A DNA stretch of 64,000 nt from Herbiconiux moechotypicola (GTDB taxonomy: Bacteria; Actinomycetota; Actinomycetes; Actinomycetales; Microbacteriaceae), in assembly GCF_024979255.1 (NCBI RefSeq), contig NZ_JANLCN010000014.1, positions 1 through 64,000 on the forward strand, given 5' to 3'. The translations under genes were made by a program, and so were the position numbers. This document shows, one piece after another, positions 52,025-60,932 of the stretch (the first letter of the stretch is position 1; each line of letters opens with the position of its first letter). The notes beneath the pieces are model-generated. The model was not told the DNA's origin and ran no database searches. It worked only from the letters and a program-made list of their open reading frames with translations.

Positions 52025-52339
52025 ATGAACGATGATCCCGTGGCAGCGGGGCAGGCGCCCGTCGACCTGATCGCCCGGATCCGGGCGGGGCGCGGGCACG
52101 AGGAGTCCGTGGCCGGGCTCCTGGCGGAGTACGGGCAGCACGTGTCCCGCTCGCCGGGCACCCTCCGCTTCGAGGTGTACCGCGACGCTGATGACAGCAG
52201 CCGGTTCGTGGTGCTCGAACGCTACGCCGATCAGGCGGCGTTCGAGCACCACCTCGCCGACCCCGCGAACGCCGAGTTCAACGGTGCGATCGCCGGGATG
52301 GTGACGGGTGCATCCGAGCTCCAGTTCCTGAGGTCGTGA
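52025..52339 (+). CDS. Antibiotic biosynthesis monooxygenase-domain (YgiN-like) protein
   Basis: This 104-residue protein is a single ABM/dimeric alpha-beta-barrel domain (DLIARIRAGRGHEESVAGLL...SPGTLRFEVYRDADDSSRFVVLERYADQAAFEHHL). YgiN-type members are quinol monooxygenases or small heme- or substrate-binding proteins. It follows the GH32 genes after 35 nt behind AGAGGAGAGG and may be the last gene of that operon. Its role there is not obvious. Confidence 0.87.
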   Translation: MNDDPVAAGQAPVDLIARIRAGRGHEESVAGLLAEYGQHVSRSPGTLRFEVYRDADDSSRFVVLERYADQAAFEHHLADPANAEFNGAIAGMVTGASELQFLRS

Positions 52340-52628
52340 CGGGGCGGGTGGGACGGTGACCGCCGTCGGGCTCCCCGCCGGCACGACCCCAATCGTGTCC
52401 GGCGGGGAGTCCACCGCGACGCCGACGGCACCCCACCGGGTGCAAGCGGTGGAGTGCGATCGGAGCGGTGACGGGCCTTGACCGGGCGACCACGCTGTCG
52501 CCGAGCCCTCGAGTTCGAATGCCCCAAAATGTCACCCGCCTCGGTGCTTCGACGCTACGGGTGCGCAGGGCCGGGCGCCATATCCCCAACCGGGGTCACG
52601 CCCCGTGTGAGGGCGCTAGCCTGAACGC

Positions 52629-53921
52629 ATGAGCGGGGAACGCGACATCATCGTCGGCTCGATCGTCGACCTGTCGGGGGTGGTGCGCGCGAAGGCCGTG
52701 CCCGCGGCGCGCGCCGAGGCGTTCGAGTCGGTCGGGATGGGGGCCTCGCCCAGCTGGAACGTCTTCTGCGTCGACGACCAGACCGCGTTCACGCCCACGT
52801 TCTCCGTCACCGGCGACCTGCGGATGCGCGTGGACCGCTCGCGGCTGCGCGAGATCGCCGAGGGGGTGCGCTGGGCTCCCGGCACCTTCCACACGCAGGA
52901 CGGTGCCGTCGCCGCGGTGTGCACGCGGTCGGCGCTGGAGCGGCAGGTGGAACGGATGCGCGACCGCGGCCTCGAGGCGCTGGTGGGTCACGAGGTGGAG
53001 TTCGTGCTCGACGAGGCCGTGCCCCGCGAGCGCTGGTCGGCCTACGGCCTCGGTTCGCTTCTGGAGAGCCGCGGATTCGTCGCCGATCTGCTCGAGGCGG
53101 CCGACCGGGCCGGCCTCGAGGTGGCGCAGGTGCACGCCGAGTACGGCCCCGACCAGTACGAGGTGTCGCTCGCACCGCGGCCTCCGGTCGAGGCGGCCGA
53201 CGACCTCGTGCTGGCGCGCATCCTCATCTCCCAGACGGCTCGACTGCACGGGCTGACCGCCTCGTTCTCGCCCGTGCCGGCCGCCGGCGGCAGCTCGAAC
53301 GGCGCCCATCAGCACCTCTCGTTCAGCCGCGCCGGAGTGCCGCTGATCTCGGGTGGCGCCGAGGTGCATGGACTCACAGACGACGGCGCCGCGGCCATCG
53401 CCGGCGTTCTCGCCCGGCTGCCCGAGGTGCTCGCGGTGCTCTCGGGTTCGGTGCTCTCCACGCTGCGGCTGCGCCCGGGCATGTGGGCGGGCGCTTACGG
53501 CTGCTGGGGTCTGGAGAACCGCGAGGCCGCGGTGCGGTTGTGCGCCGTGACGCAGGGCACTCCCGAGGCGACGGTCGAGGTGAAGTGCATCGATCCCTCG
53601 GCCAACCCCTACCTCGCCACGGCGGTGCTGCTCGCCGCCGCGATCGACGGCATCGAGACCCGCGCGGTGCTCCCGCCCGAGGTGACGGTCGACCCCCAGC
53701 TGCTGGCCGAGGCGGAACGCGAGGCGGCCGGGGTGCGACTGCTGGCCGGCCAGACGGGTGCTCGCCTGGAGGCGTTCGCCCGTTCCCCGTTCGCCGCGGC
53801 GACACTGGGTGCCGAGATCGTCGAAGCCCTCGTCGCCGTCCGCTCCCGCGAGGACGACACCTACGGTGCCGTCGACCCCGCCACCGTCACGACCCGTCTC
53901 CGCTACGCCTGGACCTGCTGA
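52629..53921 (+). CDS. Glutamine synthetase family protein (GlnA-like)
   Basis: This 430-residue protein has a short N-terminal beta-grasp region (IVDLSGVVRAKAVP) and a catalytic domain with GHEVEFVLDE (metal Glu), AAGGSSNGAHQHLSFSRAG (ammonia/metal site) and VEVKCIDPSANPYLATAV. It lacks the Tyr adenylylation motif of biosynthetic GSI, and its active-site strings differ from GlnA1, so a gamma-glutamyl-amine or similar ligase is more likely than primary ammonia assimilation. Confidence 0.85.
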   Translation: MSGERDIIVGSIVDLSGVVRAKAVPAARAEAFESVGMGASPSWNVFCVDDQTAFTPTFSVTGDLRMRVDRSRLREIAEGVRWAPGTFHTQDGAVAAVCTRSALERQVERMRDRGLEALVGHEVEFVLDEAVPRERWSAYGLGSLLESRGFVADLLEAADRAGLEVAQVHAEYGPDQYEVSLAPRPPVEAADDLVLARILISQTARLHGLTASFSPVPAAGGSSNGAHQHLSFSRAGVPLISGGAEVHGLTDDGAAAIAGVLARLPEVLAVLSGSVLSTLRLRPGMWAGAYGCWGLENREAAVRLCAVTQGTPEATVEVKCIDPSANPYLATAVLLAAAIDGIETRAVLPPEVTVDPQLLAEAEREAAGVRLLAGQTGARLEAFARSPFAAATLGAEIVEALVAVRSREDDTYGAVDPATVTTRLRYAWTC

Positions 53922-54006
53922 CCTGAACCGCGCGGGCCCGGCCGCGCACAGGGGCCTCATCGGATGCGCACAGCGCCGGCCCGGGATCGCCTGCGAGAGT
54001 GAGGCC

Positions 54007-54528
54007 ATGTCCACCACCGCGCTGCTCAACCTGCTGTTCGCAGCGGTGCTGGTGGCGCTCTCGGCGGCGGCCGTCGTGCGTGCCGCCGCTTCTCCCGCTC
54101 CGTCGAGGCGCTTCGCGCCCGCGCTCATCGCGGTCTGGGCCGTCGCGGTCGGCTACATGACCCTGCGCCCGGGCACGGGCCTCGGCGTGCGGCTCAACCT
54201 CGTCCCCATCCTCTTCGACGGCACGGGGTCGGCCATCGACGCCGTGCTCAACGTGTTCGTGTTCGTGCCGCTCGGGCTGCTGCTGGCGGCGGCGGGAGTG
54301 CGGATGCGCGTGGCCCTGCCGCTGGCGTTCGCCGTGACCCTGGGCATCGAGACCACGCAGTACCTCACCGACCTCGGCCGCACCGCCGATGTCAACGACC
54401 TCATCACCAACACCCTCGGCGCGGTGCTCGGCTGGGTCGTGGCCCACCGCATCCGACTCTGGGCGCGGAGCGCGGCCCTCGCCGGTGCCCGTGACACGAC
54501 CCCCGGGTGGACAGCTCCACAAAGGTAA
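54007..54528 (+). CDS. VanZ-family membrane protein
   Basis: This 173-residue protein has four membrane segments and the VanZ pattern: YMTLRPGTGLGVRLNLVPI, AVLNVFVFVPLGLLLAAAGV, then ETTQYLTDLGRTADVNDLITNTLGAVLGW. VanZ relatives confer lipoglycopeptide tolerance or handle lipids, but most are uncharacterised. Its final codons lie inside the DtxR-like palindrome at 54523. Confidence 0.88.
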   Translation: MSTTALLNLLFAAVLVALSAAAVVRAAASPAPSRRFAPALIAVWAVAVGYMTLRPGTGLGVRLNLVPILFDGTGSAIDAVLNVFVFVPLGLLLAAAGVRMRVALPLAFAVTLGIETTQYLTDLGRTADVNDLITNTLGAVLGWVVAHRIRLWARSAALAGARDTTPGWTAPQR

Positions 54529-54542
54529 GGCTAGCCTTACCT
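54523..54542 (+). promoter_or_regulatory. DtxR/IdeR-type metal box, 20-bp perfect palindrome
   Basis: AGGTAAGGCTAGCCTTACCT is a perfect 20-bp palindrome, very close to the DtxR/IdeR consensus TTAGGTTAGGCTAACCTAA. It lies 16 nt before the GTG of the NRAMP gene, so metal-loaded repressor bound here should block transcription of the transporter. The left half overlaps the end of the vanZ gene. Confidence 0.85.
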
Positions 54543-54558
54543 CGGAGAGGGGACCGGG

Positions 54559-55833
54559 GTGGCGAAGGGTGCAACGCAGGTCGAGGGCACCCGTCGCATC
54601 CCGAAGCGCGTCCGCTGGTTCGCGTTCCTCGCCGTCGCGGGCCCGGGGCTCGCGGTCATGCTCGCCGACACGGATGCGGGCAGCCTCATCACCGCGGCCC
54701 AGAGCGGCGCGCAGTGGGGGTACACCCTCCTCTCGGCGCAGATCGTGCTCATCCCGATCGTGTTCATCGCGCAGGAGCTGACCGTGCGGCTCGGGCTCGT
54801 GACGGGCAAGGGCCACGGCGAACTCATCCGCCAGCGCTTCGGCCGCGGCTGGGCCTGGCTGTCGGTGTCCACCCTCGCTGTCGCCTGCGCCGGCGCGATC
54901 GTCTCCGAGATGAGCGGCATCGCCGGGGTCGGGCTCATGTGGGGCATCCCCACCTGGGCGAGCACCGGCGCCGTCGGGCTCTTCCTCGTGCTCATGGTGG
55001 TCACCGGCAGCTACAAGCGGGTGGAGCGGGTGGCGATCGGCATCGGGCTGTTCGAGCTGGTCTTCCTCGTTACCGCGGTACTCGCGCGCCCCGATCCCGC
55101 CCAGGTCGCCGAGGGGCTGCTCGACGTGCCGGTGGGCGACAGCGGCTACCTCTTCCTGGTGGCGGCCAACATCGGCGCCGTCGTGATGCCCTGGATGATC
55201 TTCTACCAGCAGTCCGCCGTGGTCGACAAAGGTCTCGGCCCCACCCACCTGAAGGGTGCGCGCCTCGACACCGCCGTGGGCGCCGTGGTGACGCAGCTGG
55301 TCATGATCGGCATGCTCGTCACCACCGCCGCCACGCTCTGGGCGACGAACCAGTCGGCGGTCGATCTCGACTCGGTCGAGCAGATCTCCGACGCCATCAC
55401 GCCGCACCTCGGCGACTTCGCGGGACGCATCCTGTTCTCGATGGGCATGATCGGCGCCTCCCTCGTGGCCGCCATCGTCGCGAGCCTCACCGCGGCCTGG
55501 GGCCTGGGAGAGGTCGCCGGGTACCGGCGCTCGCTCGAGAGCAGCCCCCGTCAGGCGCCCTGGTTCTACCTGGTGTTCGGCGGCGTGATGGTGCTCGGCG
55601 TCGTGGTGGTGGAGTCGGGCGTCAACCTCGTCGACCTCAACCTGTTCGTGCAGGTGATGAACGCGCTCCTGCTGCCGATCGTGCTCGGCTTCCTCTACCT
55701 GCTCGCGCTCAAGGCGCTGCCCGATCCCTACCGTCTGCGCGGCTTCTACGCCTGGTTCGTGGGGGTGCTGCTCGCCGTGACGGCCGCGTTCGGGGTGTAC
55801 TCCGCGGTCGCGGGAATCCTGGGCGGGCCCTAG
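54559..55833 (+). CDS. NRAMP-family divalent metal transporter, divergent
   Basis: This 424-residue protein has about eleven membrane helices. The first helix reads GPGLAVMLADTDAGSLITAA, where canonical NRAMP transporters have DPGN: the Asp is kept but Asn becomes Ser. In helix 6 the MPH motif is MPW (VVMPWMIFYQQSA), keeping the metal-binding Met. It likely imports Mn or Fe, though changed site residues leave other ions possible. The DtxR box and the ferritin gene downstream support an iron or manganese role. Confidence 0.87.
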   Translation: MAKGATQVEGTRRIPKRVRWFAFLAVAGPGLAVMLADTDAGSLITAAQSGAQWGYTLLSAQIVLIPIVFIAQELTVRLGLVTGKGHGELIRQRFGRGWAWLSVSTLAVACAGAIVSEMSGIAGVGLMWGIPTWASTGAVGLFLVLMVVTGSYKRVERVAIGIGLFELVFLVTAVLARPDPAQVAEGLLDVPVGDSGYLFLVAANIGAVVMPWMIFYQQSAVVDKGLGPTHLKGARLDTAVGAVVTQLVMIGMLVTTAATLWATNQSAVDLDSVEQISDAITPHLGDFAGRILFSMGMIGASLVAAIVASLTAAWGLGEVAGYRRSLESSPRQAPWFYLVFGGVMVLGVVVVESGVNLVDLNLFVQVMNALLLPIVLGFLYLLALKALPDPYRLRGFYAWFVGVLLAVTAAFGVYSAVAGILGGP

Positions 55834-55872
55834 GCCGTTACTCCTCCGCATCCGTCACCTGAAAGGACCCCC

Positions 55873-56397
55873 ATGCCCACCTTCGACACCCTCCTCGCCG
55901 AGCAGATCGGCCACGAGTTCGCCGCCTCGCAGCAGTACATCGCCATCGCGGTGTGGTTCGACGACCACGACCTGCCCCAGCTGGCCGGTTACTTCTACCG
56001 TCAGGCGGTCGAGGAGCGCAACCACGCCATGATGCTCGTGCAGTACCGGCTCGACAGCGGGATGGGCGTGGTGATTCCCGGGGTGCCGCCCGTGAAGAAC
56101 GACTTCGCCGACGTGCGCGAGCCCATCGCGCTGGCCCTCGCGCAGGAGAAGACGGTGTCCTCGCAGATCCAGGCGCTGTTCGCGGCGGCCCGGGCCGAGA
56201 ACGACGGTCTCGGCGAGCAGGCCATGCTGTGGTTCCTCAAGGAGCAGGTGGAGGAGGTCGCCTCGATGCAGACTCTGCTGAACATCGCCGAGCGCACCGA
56301 CAACCTCTTCGACATCGAGAACTTCGTGGCCCGCGAGACCGCCGGCGCCAGCACCGCCGACGTCAGCGCCCCCGAGGCCGCCGGCGGTGCCCTGTAG
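55873..56397 (+). CDS. Ferritin (non-heme)
   Basis: This 174-residue four-helix protein has ferroxidase-type ligands: Glu15 in IGHEFAASQQY, Glu48 and His51 in QAVEERNHAMML, and a Glu/Gln pair in ALAQEKTVSSQIQ and FLKEQVEEVASM. It stores iron as a 24-mer shell in the cytoplasm. It follows the metal transporter after 39 nt with GAAAGGA as ribosome-binding site and may share its metal-dependent control. The last 20 residues are Ala/Gly-rich. Confidence 0.93.
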   Translation: MPTFDTLLAEQIGHEFAASQQYIAIAVWFDDHDLPQLAGYFYRQAVEERNHAMMLVQYRLDSGMGVVIPGVPPVKNDFADVREPIALALAQEKTVSSQIQALFAAARAENDGLGEQAMLWFLKEQVEEVASMQTLLNIAERTDNLFDIENFVARETAGASTADVSAPEAAGGAL

Positions 56398-56433
56398 GCG
56401 CCCGCCGGCGACTGTCCTCGTAGACTCGGGGGC

Positions 56434-57255
56434 ATGCCCGTCGTGCCCGTGACCACGCTCGACGACCCGCGGCTGGCCGACTACGCGCACGCCACCGACG
56501 TCGCGCTCAAGAACTCGCACCGCGCCGCGCCCGGCCGCGAGCACGGGCTCTACCTCGCCGAGTCGCTCCTCGTGCTCGAGCGCGCCCTGCGGGCCGGCCA
56601 CGTGCCGCGTTCGGTGCTGGCCCTCGGCTCGAGCGAGACCGAGGCGCTCGAGGCGCTCGCCGCATCCGGTCACCCCGGCGTGCCGGTGTTCGTCGGCCCC
56701 GACGCGCTTCTCGCCGAGCTCACGGGCTACACCCTGCACCGCGGTCTCATCGCCTCGATGCACCGGCCCGCGCTCGTGCCGCCCGTCGAGTTGCTGTCGG
56801 GCGCCCGGCGCGTGGTCGTGATCGAGAACGTGGCCGACCCCACCAACGTGGGCGCGATCTTCCGCTCGGCCGGGGCCATCGGCGCCGACGCCGTGCTCGT
56901 CACCCCGCGCTGCAGCGACCCCTTCTACCGCCGCGCCATCCGGGTGAGCATGGGCACGGTGCTGCAGGTGCCGTGGACCCGGGCGCCCGAGTGGCCCGAG
57001 CTGCGGCCCCTGCTGCAGGGGGCAGGCTTCCACGTGGCGGCGCTGGCGCTGACCCCGGATGCGGTGAGCCTGCGCGACTTCGAGCGCCGCGTGCCCGAGC
57101 GGGTCGCCCTGGTGCTCGGCGCCGAGGGCACGGGGCTCACCGACGAGGCCATCGCCGCCGCCGACACGGTGGTGCAGATCCCGATGCTGCACGGCATCGA
57201 CTCGCTCAACGTCGCCGCCGCGAGCGCGGTGGCCATGTGGGCGGTGTCGGGCTGA
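56434..57255 (+). CDS. SpoU/TrmH-family RNA 2'-O-methyltransferase
   Basis: This 273-residue protein has an N-terminal substrate-binding region with HGLYLAESLLVLERALRAG, then the SPOUT knot domain: VVVIENVADPTNVGAIFRSAGAIGADAVLVT (motif 1), VALVLGAEGTGLTDEAI (motif 2) and IPMLHGIDSLNVAAASAVAMW (motif 3). It transfers methyl from SAM to a ribose 2'-OH in rRNA or tRNA. The exact site is not predictable. Confidence 0.92.
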   Translation: MPVVPVTTLDDPRLADYAHATDVALKNSHRAAPGREHGLYLAESLLVLERALRAGHVPRSVLALGSSETEALEALAASGHPGVPVFVGPDALLAELTGYTLHRGLIASMHRPALVPPVELLSGARRVVVIENVADPTNVGAIFRSAGAIGADAVLVTPRCSDPFYRRAIRVSMGTVLQVPWTRAPEWPELRPLLQGAGFHVAALALTPDAVSLRDFERRVPERVALVLGAEGTGLTDEAIAAADTVVQIPMLHGIDSLNVAAASAVAMWAVSG

Positions 57256-57286
57256 CCGACCTCGCCGCCGAGTGGCGTCGCCGGGC

Positions 57287-57739
57287 TCACTCCTCCCCGA
57301 TGTCCTCGTTCCAGAGCTCGGGCTCGGCGGCGATGAACTCGGTCATCAACCGCACGCACTCGGCGTCGTCGAGCACGACGACCTCCACGCCGCGCGAGCG
57401 CAGGTAGTCCTCGCCGCCGTAGAACGTGCGGTTCTCGCCGATCACCACGCGCGGGATGCCGTACAGCAGGATCGCCCCGGTGCACATGTCGCAGGGCGAG
57501 AGCGTGGTGACCATGGTGGCGCGGGCGTAGACCGAGGCGGGCAGCCGTCCAGCGTTCGCCAGGCAGTCGGTCTCGCCGTGCAGGATCGGCGAGCCGAGCT
57601 GCACGCGACGGTTGTGGCCCACGGCGAGCACCTCGCCGTCGACCACGAGGGCGGCGCCGATCGGGATGCCGCCCTCGGCGCGGCCCTCACGCGCGGCGGC
57701 GACGGCGTGGGCGAGGAGCTCGTGGTCGGTGGGGGTCAT
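57287..57739 (-). CDS. Cytosine deaminase of the yeast (Fcy1) type
   Basis: This 150-residue zinc deaminase starts at the ATG at 57739. It has HGETDCLANAGRLP (zinc His and catalytic Glu) and TLSPCDMCTGAILLYGIPRVVIGEN (the two zinc Cys), then ends NEDIGEE. The motif strings and length are strikingly like yeast cytosine deaminase rather than E. coli CodA or guanine deaminases. It should convert cytosine to uracil for pyrimidine salvage. Confidence 0.88.
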   Translation of the reverse strand: MTPTDHELLAHAVAAAREGRAEGGIPIGAALVVDGEVLAVGHNRRVQLGSPILHGETDCLANAGRLPASVYARATMVTTLSPCDMCTGAILLYGIPRVVIGENRTFYGGEDYLRSRGVEVVVLDDAECVRLMTEFIAAEPELWNEDIGEE

Positions 57740-57792
57740 GGAGTTCCTTCCGTCGGGCGGGGCGGGATGCGCGGGGCGCGGGCGGGATGCGG

Positions 57793-58725
57793 TCAGCGGT
57801 CGAGGCCGTCGAGGTAGCGCAGCAGGATGCCCTCGCGCAGCGCCCACGGCGACACCTCGAGCAGCTCCACGTCGTACAGCTTCATGGCGGAGTGCAGCAC
57901 GATCGCGCCCGCCACGATCTGGAAGGTGCGGTCGGGCGTGATGCCCGGCAGCGCCTGCCGCGCTTCGGCGTTGATCTGACCGAGGCGGGGGATCCAGTCC
58001 TTGAGCTCCGAGCGACGGAGCGTCAGCCGGTCGTCGCCGGAGGAGGTCGCGAACGACGACCCCGCGAGGCGCGCCAGCGAGCGGATGGTCTTCGACGACC
58101 CGACCACGTGCTCGACCGGCGGCAGCCCCTCGAACAGCGGCAGCGCATCCGCCCTCATCACCTGCCGCGAGTAGGCCCGCAGCTCGAGCATCTGCTCGGG
58201 GGTCGGCGGGTCTTCGGGGAAGAACTGCACGGTGGTGCGGCCCGCGCCGAGCGGCAGCGAGACGGCCACGTCGGGGAACTCGTCGACCCCCTGGGCGATC
58301 TCGAGCGAGCCGCCGCCGATGTCGAACAGCAGCATCGTGCCCGACGACCAGCCGTACCAGCGCCGGATGGCGAGGAAGGTGAGCCGCCCTTCGTCTTCAC
58401 CCGTGAGCACGCGCAGCGCGACGCCCGTGCGCTGCTCGATCAGCGCGAGCACCTCCTCGCCGTTGCGCGCCTCGCGGAGCGCCGAGGTGGCCATCGGCAG
58501 CAGCTCGTCGATGCCCTCCCGCTCGGCGACGGCCACCGCGGCGGAGATCGCGTCGACGATCGCCGCGACGCCCTCCGCGCTGATGGCGCCGTCGGGCTCG
58601 AGGTAGCGCATGAGCCGCAGCACCGACTTGTGGTCGGCCATCGGCACGGGGCGGGCGCCGGGATGCGCGTCGACGACGATGAGATGGACGGTGTTCGATC
58701 CGACATCGAGGACTCCGAGGCGCAT
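57793..58725 (-). CDS. Ppx/GppA-family phosphatase
   Basis: This 310-residue protein of the actin-like ATPase fold begins MRLGVLDVGSNTVHLIVVDAHPG (phosphate 1) and has TMLLFDIGGGSLEIAQG (phosphate 2) near residue 140. Family members hydrolyse polyphosphate or pppGpp. It has the short form found in actinobacteria (Ppx1-like). It lies back to back with the dehydratase gene pair and 53 nt upstream of the deaminase gene. Confidence 0.9.
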   Translation of the reverse strand: MRLGVLDVGSNTVHLIVVDAHPGARPVPMADHKSVLRLMRYLEPDGAISAEGVAAIVDAISAAVAVAEREGIDELLPMATSALREARNGEEVLALIEQRTGVALRVLTGEDEGRLTFLAIRRWYGWSSGTMLLFDIGGGSLEIAQGVDEFPDVAVSLPLGAGRTTVQFFPEDPPTPEQMLELRAYSRQVMRADALPLFEGLPPVEHVVGSSKTIRSLARLAGSSFATSSGDDRLTLRRSELKDWIPRLGQINAEARQALPGITPDRTFQIVAGAIVLHSAMKLYDVELLEVSPWALREGILLRYLDGLDR

Positions 58726-58785
58726 GCTGCGACACTACCGGGCCGGGATCGGGCGCGCCGGTATCGGGCTCGTAGACTGGAGCGC

Positions 58786-59235
58786 GTGCCAGTGAACCAG
58801 GAGCTGATCGGCCGTGTCTTCGACAAGACGGCCCCGTACTTGGTCGGTCGCGAGAAGGTGCGCGAGTTCGCCCGCGCCGTGTTCGCCACCGACCCCGCGA
58901 GCCTCGACGTGGAGGCGGCGAGGCAGAACGGCTACGCCGACGTGGTGGCGCCGCCCACCTTCGCCATCGTGGTGCAGCAGCTCACCCTCGACCAGCTGTT
59001 CGCGGTGGAGGACGCCGGGCTCGAGCTCACCCACGTGGTGCACGGCTCGCAGCAGTTCGCCTACACCCGCCCCATCGTGGCGGGCGACGAGCTCACCGCG
59101 CAGCTCGTGGTCACGAGCATCAAGACCCTCGGCGGCAACGCGATGCTCACCGCCGAGACCGGCGTGTACGACGCCGCGGGCGAGCACGTGGTCACCGCCA
59201 CGTCGACCCTGGTCGTGAGAGGAGACGCCGCATGA
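58786..59235 (+). CDS. MaoC-fold dehydratase subunit (HadA/HadC-like)
   Basis: This 149-residue protein starts at GTG 58786, with GTG 58792 also possible. It has FARAVFATDP, VVAPPTFAIVVQQLTLDQLF and VHGSQQFAYTRPIVAGDELTAQLVV, the pattern of the non-catalytic hotdog subunit of the mycobacterial HadAB 3-hydroxyacyl-ACP dehydratase. It pairs with the next gene, which it overlaps by 4 nt. Confidence 0.88.
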   Translation: MPVNQELIGRVFDKTAPYLVGREKVREFARAVFATDPASLDVEAARQNGYADVVAPPTFAIVVQQLTLDQLFAVEDAGLELTHVVHGSQQFAYTRPIVAGDELTAQLVVTSIKTLGGNAMLTAETGVYDAAGEHVVTATSTLVVRGDAA

Positions 59236-59666
59236 GCGACGAGATCGTGGTGCACCGCTACGAGGTGGGCGAGGTCGTGGCCGAGGCCCGCTACCCGCTC
59301 ACCCGCGAGTCCCTCGTGCGCTACGCGGGCGCATCCGGAGACTTCAACGCCATCCACTACCGCGACGACGTGGCGGCCGAGGTGGGTCTGCCCGGCGTGC
59401 TCGCGCACGGGATGCTCACCATGGGTCTCGCGGTTCAGCCGGTGGTCGAGTGGCTGGGCGACCCGGCGCGGGTGCTCGACTACCAGGTGCGGTTCACCCG
59501 GCCCGTGGTCGTCGACCCGGTCTCGGGGGCGTCGATCGCGGTGAGCGCGAAGATCGGCCAGCTCGACGAGGCGGCCGGCACCGGTCGCATCGACCTCACG
59601 GTCACGGCCGGCGACGAGCCGGCGACGGTGCTCGGCAAAGCCCAGGTGCGCGTCAGCCTGCCATGA
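59232..59666 (+). CDS. MaoC-fold dehydratase catalytic subunit (HadB-like)
   Basis: This 144-residue protein has the hydratase motif: RYAGASGDFNAIHYRDDVAAEVGLPGVLAHGMLTMGLA, with catalytic Asp and His in DFNAIH. Together with the upstream subunit it should form a heterodimer acting on 3-hydroxyacyl-ACP or -CoA. It overlaps murB by 4 nt, the usual actinobacterial order hadA-hadB-murB. Confidence 0.9.
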   Translation: MSDEIVVHRYEVGEVVAEARYPLTRESLVRYAGASGDFNAIHYRDDVAAEVGLPGVLAHGMLTMGLAVQPVVEWLGDPARVLDYQVRFTRPVVVDPVSGASIAVSAKIGQLDEAAGTGRIDLTVTAGDEPATVLGKAQVRVSLP

Positions 59667-60913
59667 CCGAGGCCTTCCCGGCGGTGACGGATGCTCCGCT
59701 CGCCTCGTTCACCACGCTGCGGGTGGGAGGGCCTGCCGCGCGTCTGGTGACGCCGGTCACCGAGCCCGGCCTGCTCGACGCCGTGCGCGAGCTGTGGAAC
59801 GACGGCGACGACTGGTTCGTGCTCGGCGGCGGGTCGAACGTGGTCGTGGCCGATGCGGGGTTCGACGGGACCGTGGTGCGCGTCGCGACCACCGGCATCG
59901 CCCCCGTGATGGCGCAGGTGGGGCGGGTGCGGCTGCGGGTGCAGGCGGGGCATCCGTGGGACGACTTCGTGCGCCACACGGTCGAGAACGGCTGGAGCGG
60001 GGTGGAGGCCCTCTCGGGCATACCCGGCTCGGTCGGGGCGGCCCCCATCCAGAACATCGGAGCCTACGGGCAAGAGGTGGCCGACTCGATCGTGTCGCTC
60101 GACTTCCTCGACTTCGCCACCGGCGCGGTGCGCCGCATGCCGGTGGACGAGCTCGAGCTCGAGTACCGCAGCTCGGTGTTCAAGCGGGGCCTGCGCGGCG
60201 TGGTGCTGTCGGTGACGTTCGAGCTGCGGGATGCGTGGGGCGATGCGCTGGGGGTGGGCGCGGATGCGGGTGCTGATGCGGGTTCGCGTGCGGATGCGGG
60301 TGCGGACTCGACGCCGGCTCCGGTGCCGCTCGGTGCGCCCATCGCCTACGCGCAGCTGGCCGGCGCCCTCGGCGTCGAGCTCGGCGCACGACTGCCGCTG
60401 GTCGACGTGCGTGCGGCGGTGCTGAGGCTGCGGGCCTCGAAGGGCATGGTGCTCGACCCGGCCGACCCCGACTCGGTGAGCGCGGGCTCGTTCTTCACCA
60501 ACCCGATCGTGACCGAGAGCTTCGCCCGCACGCTGCCCTCGTCGGCGCCGCGCTGGCAGGTCGAGCCCGACGAGCCCGACGTCGTGATAGCGCTGGAGCC
60601 GGAGGGCGACGCCGCGGCGGGGGTGGCCCTGGCCGGGGACCGCTCCGAGGCACCGCCCCGGGAGTACCACGTGAAGCTCAGCGCCGCGTGGCTGATCGAG
60701 AACGCCGGCATCGGCCGCGGCTTCGCGCTACCGGGTTCGACGGCGGCCGTCTCGTCGAAGCACACCCTCGCGCTCGTGAACCTGGCCGGCGCGGCCACCG
60801 GGGGCCGCGCCTCCGACGTCGCCGAGCTCGCCCGCTTCATCCAGAGCCGCGTGCAGGCCGAGTTCGGGGTGCTGCTGCAGCCCGAGCCCGTCTTCCTCGG
60901 GCACGCGCTCTAG
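59663..60913 (+). CDS. murB: UDP-N-acetylenolpyruvoylglucosamine reductase
   Basis: This 416-residue flavoenzyme starts at the ATG at 59663. It has TTLRVGGPAARLVTP, LGGGSNVVVADAGFDGTVVRV (FAD site), GIPGSVGAAPIQNIGAYGQEV, the catalytic Ser in DSVSAGSFFTNPIV, and SAAWLIENAGIGRG. It makes UDP-MurNAc for peptidoglycan. It is longer than the usual 300-350 residues because of an Asp-Ala-Gly-rich insert at about residues 195-220 and extra sequence near residues 300-325. Confidence 0.93.
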   Translation: MTEAFPAVTDAPLASFTTLRVGGPAARLVTPVTEPGLLDAVRELWNDGDDWFVLGGGSNVVVADAGFDGTVVRVATTGIAPVMAQVGRVRLRVQAGHPWDDFVRHTVENGWSGVEALSGIPGSVGAAPIQNIGAYGQEVADSIVSLDFLDFATGAVRRMPVDELELEYRSSVFKRGLRGVVLSVTFELRDAWGDALGVGADAGADAGSRADAGADSTPAPVPLGAPIAYAQLAGALGVELGARLPLVDVRAAVLRLRASKGMVLDPADPDSVSAGSFFTNPIVTESFARTLPSSAPRWQVEPDEPDVVIALEPEGDAAAGVALAGDRSEAPPREYHVKLSAAWLIENAGIGRGFALPGSTAAVSSKHTLALVNLAGAATGGRASDVAELARFIQSRVQAEFGVLLQPEPVFLGHAL

Positions 60914-60932
60914 CGGCGCCGGCGCATCCGGT

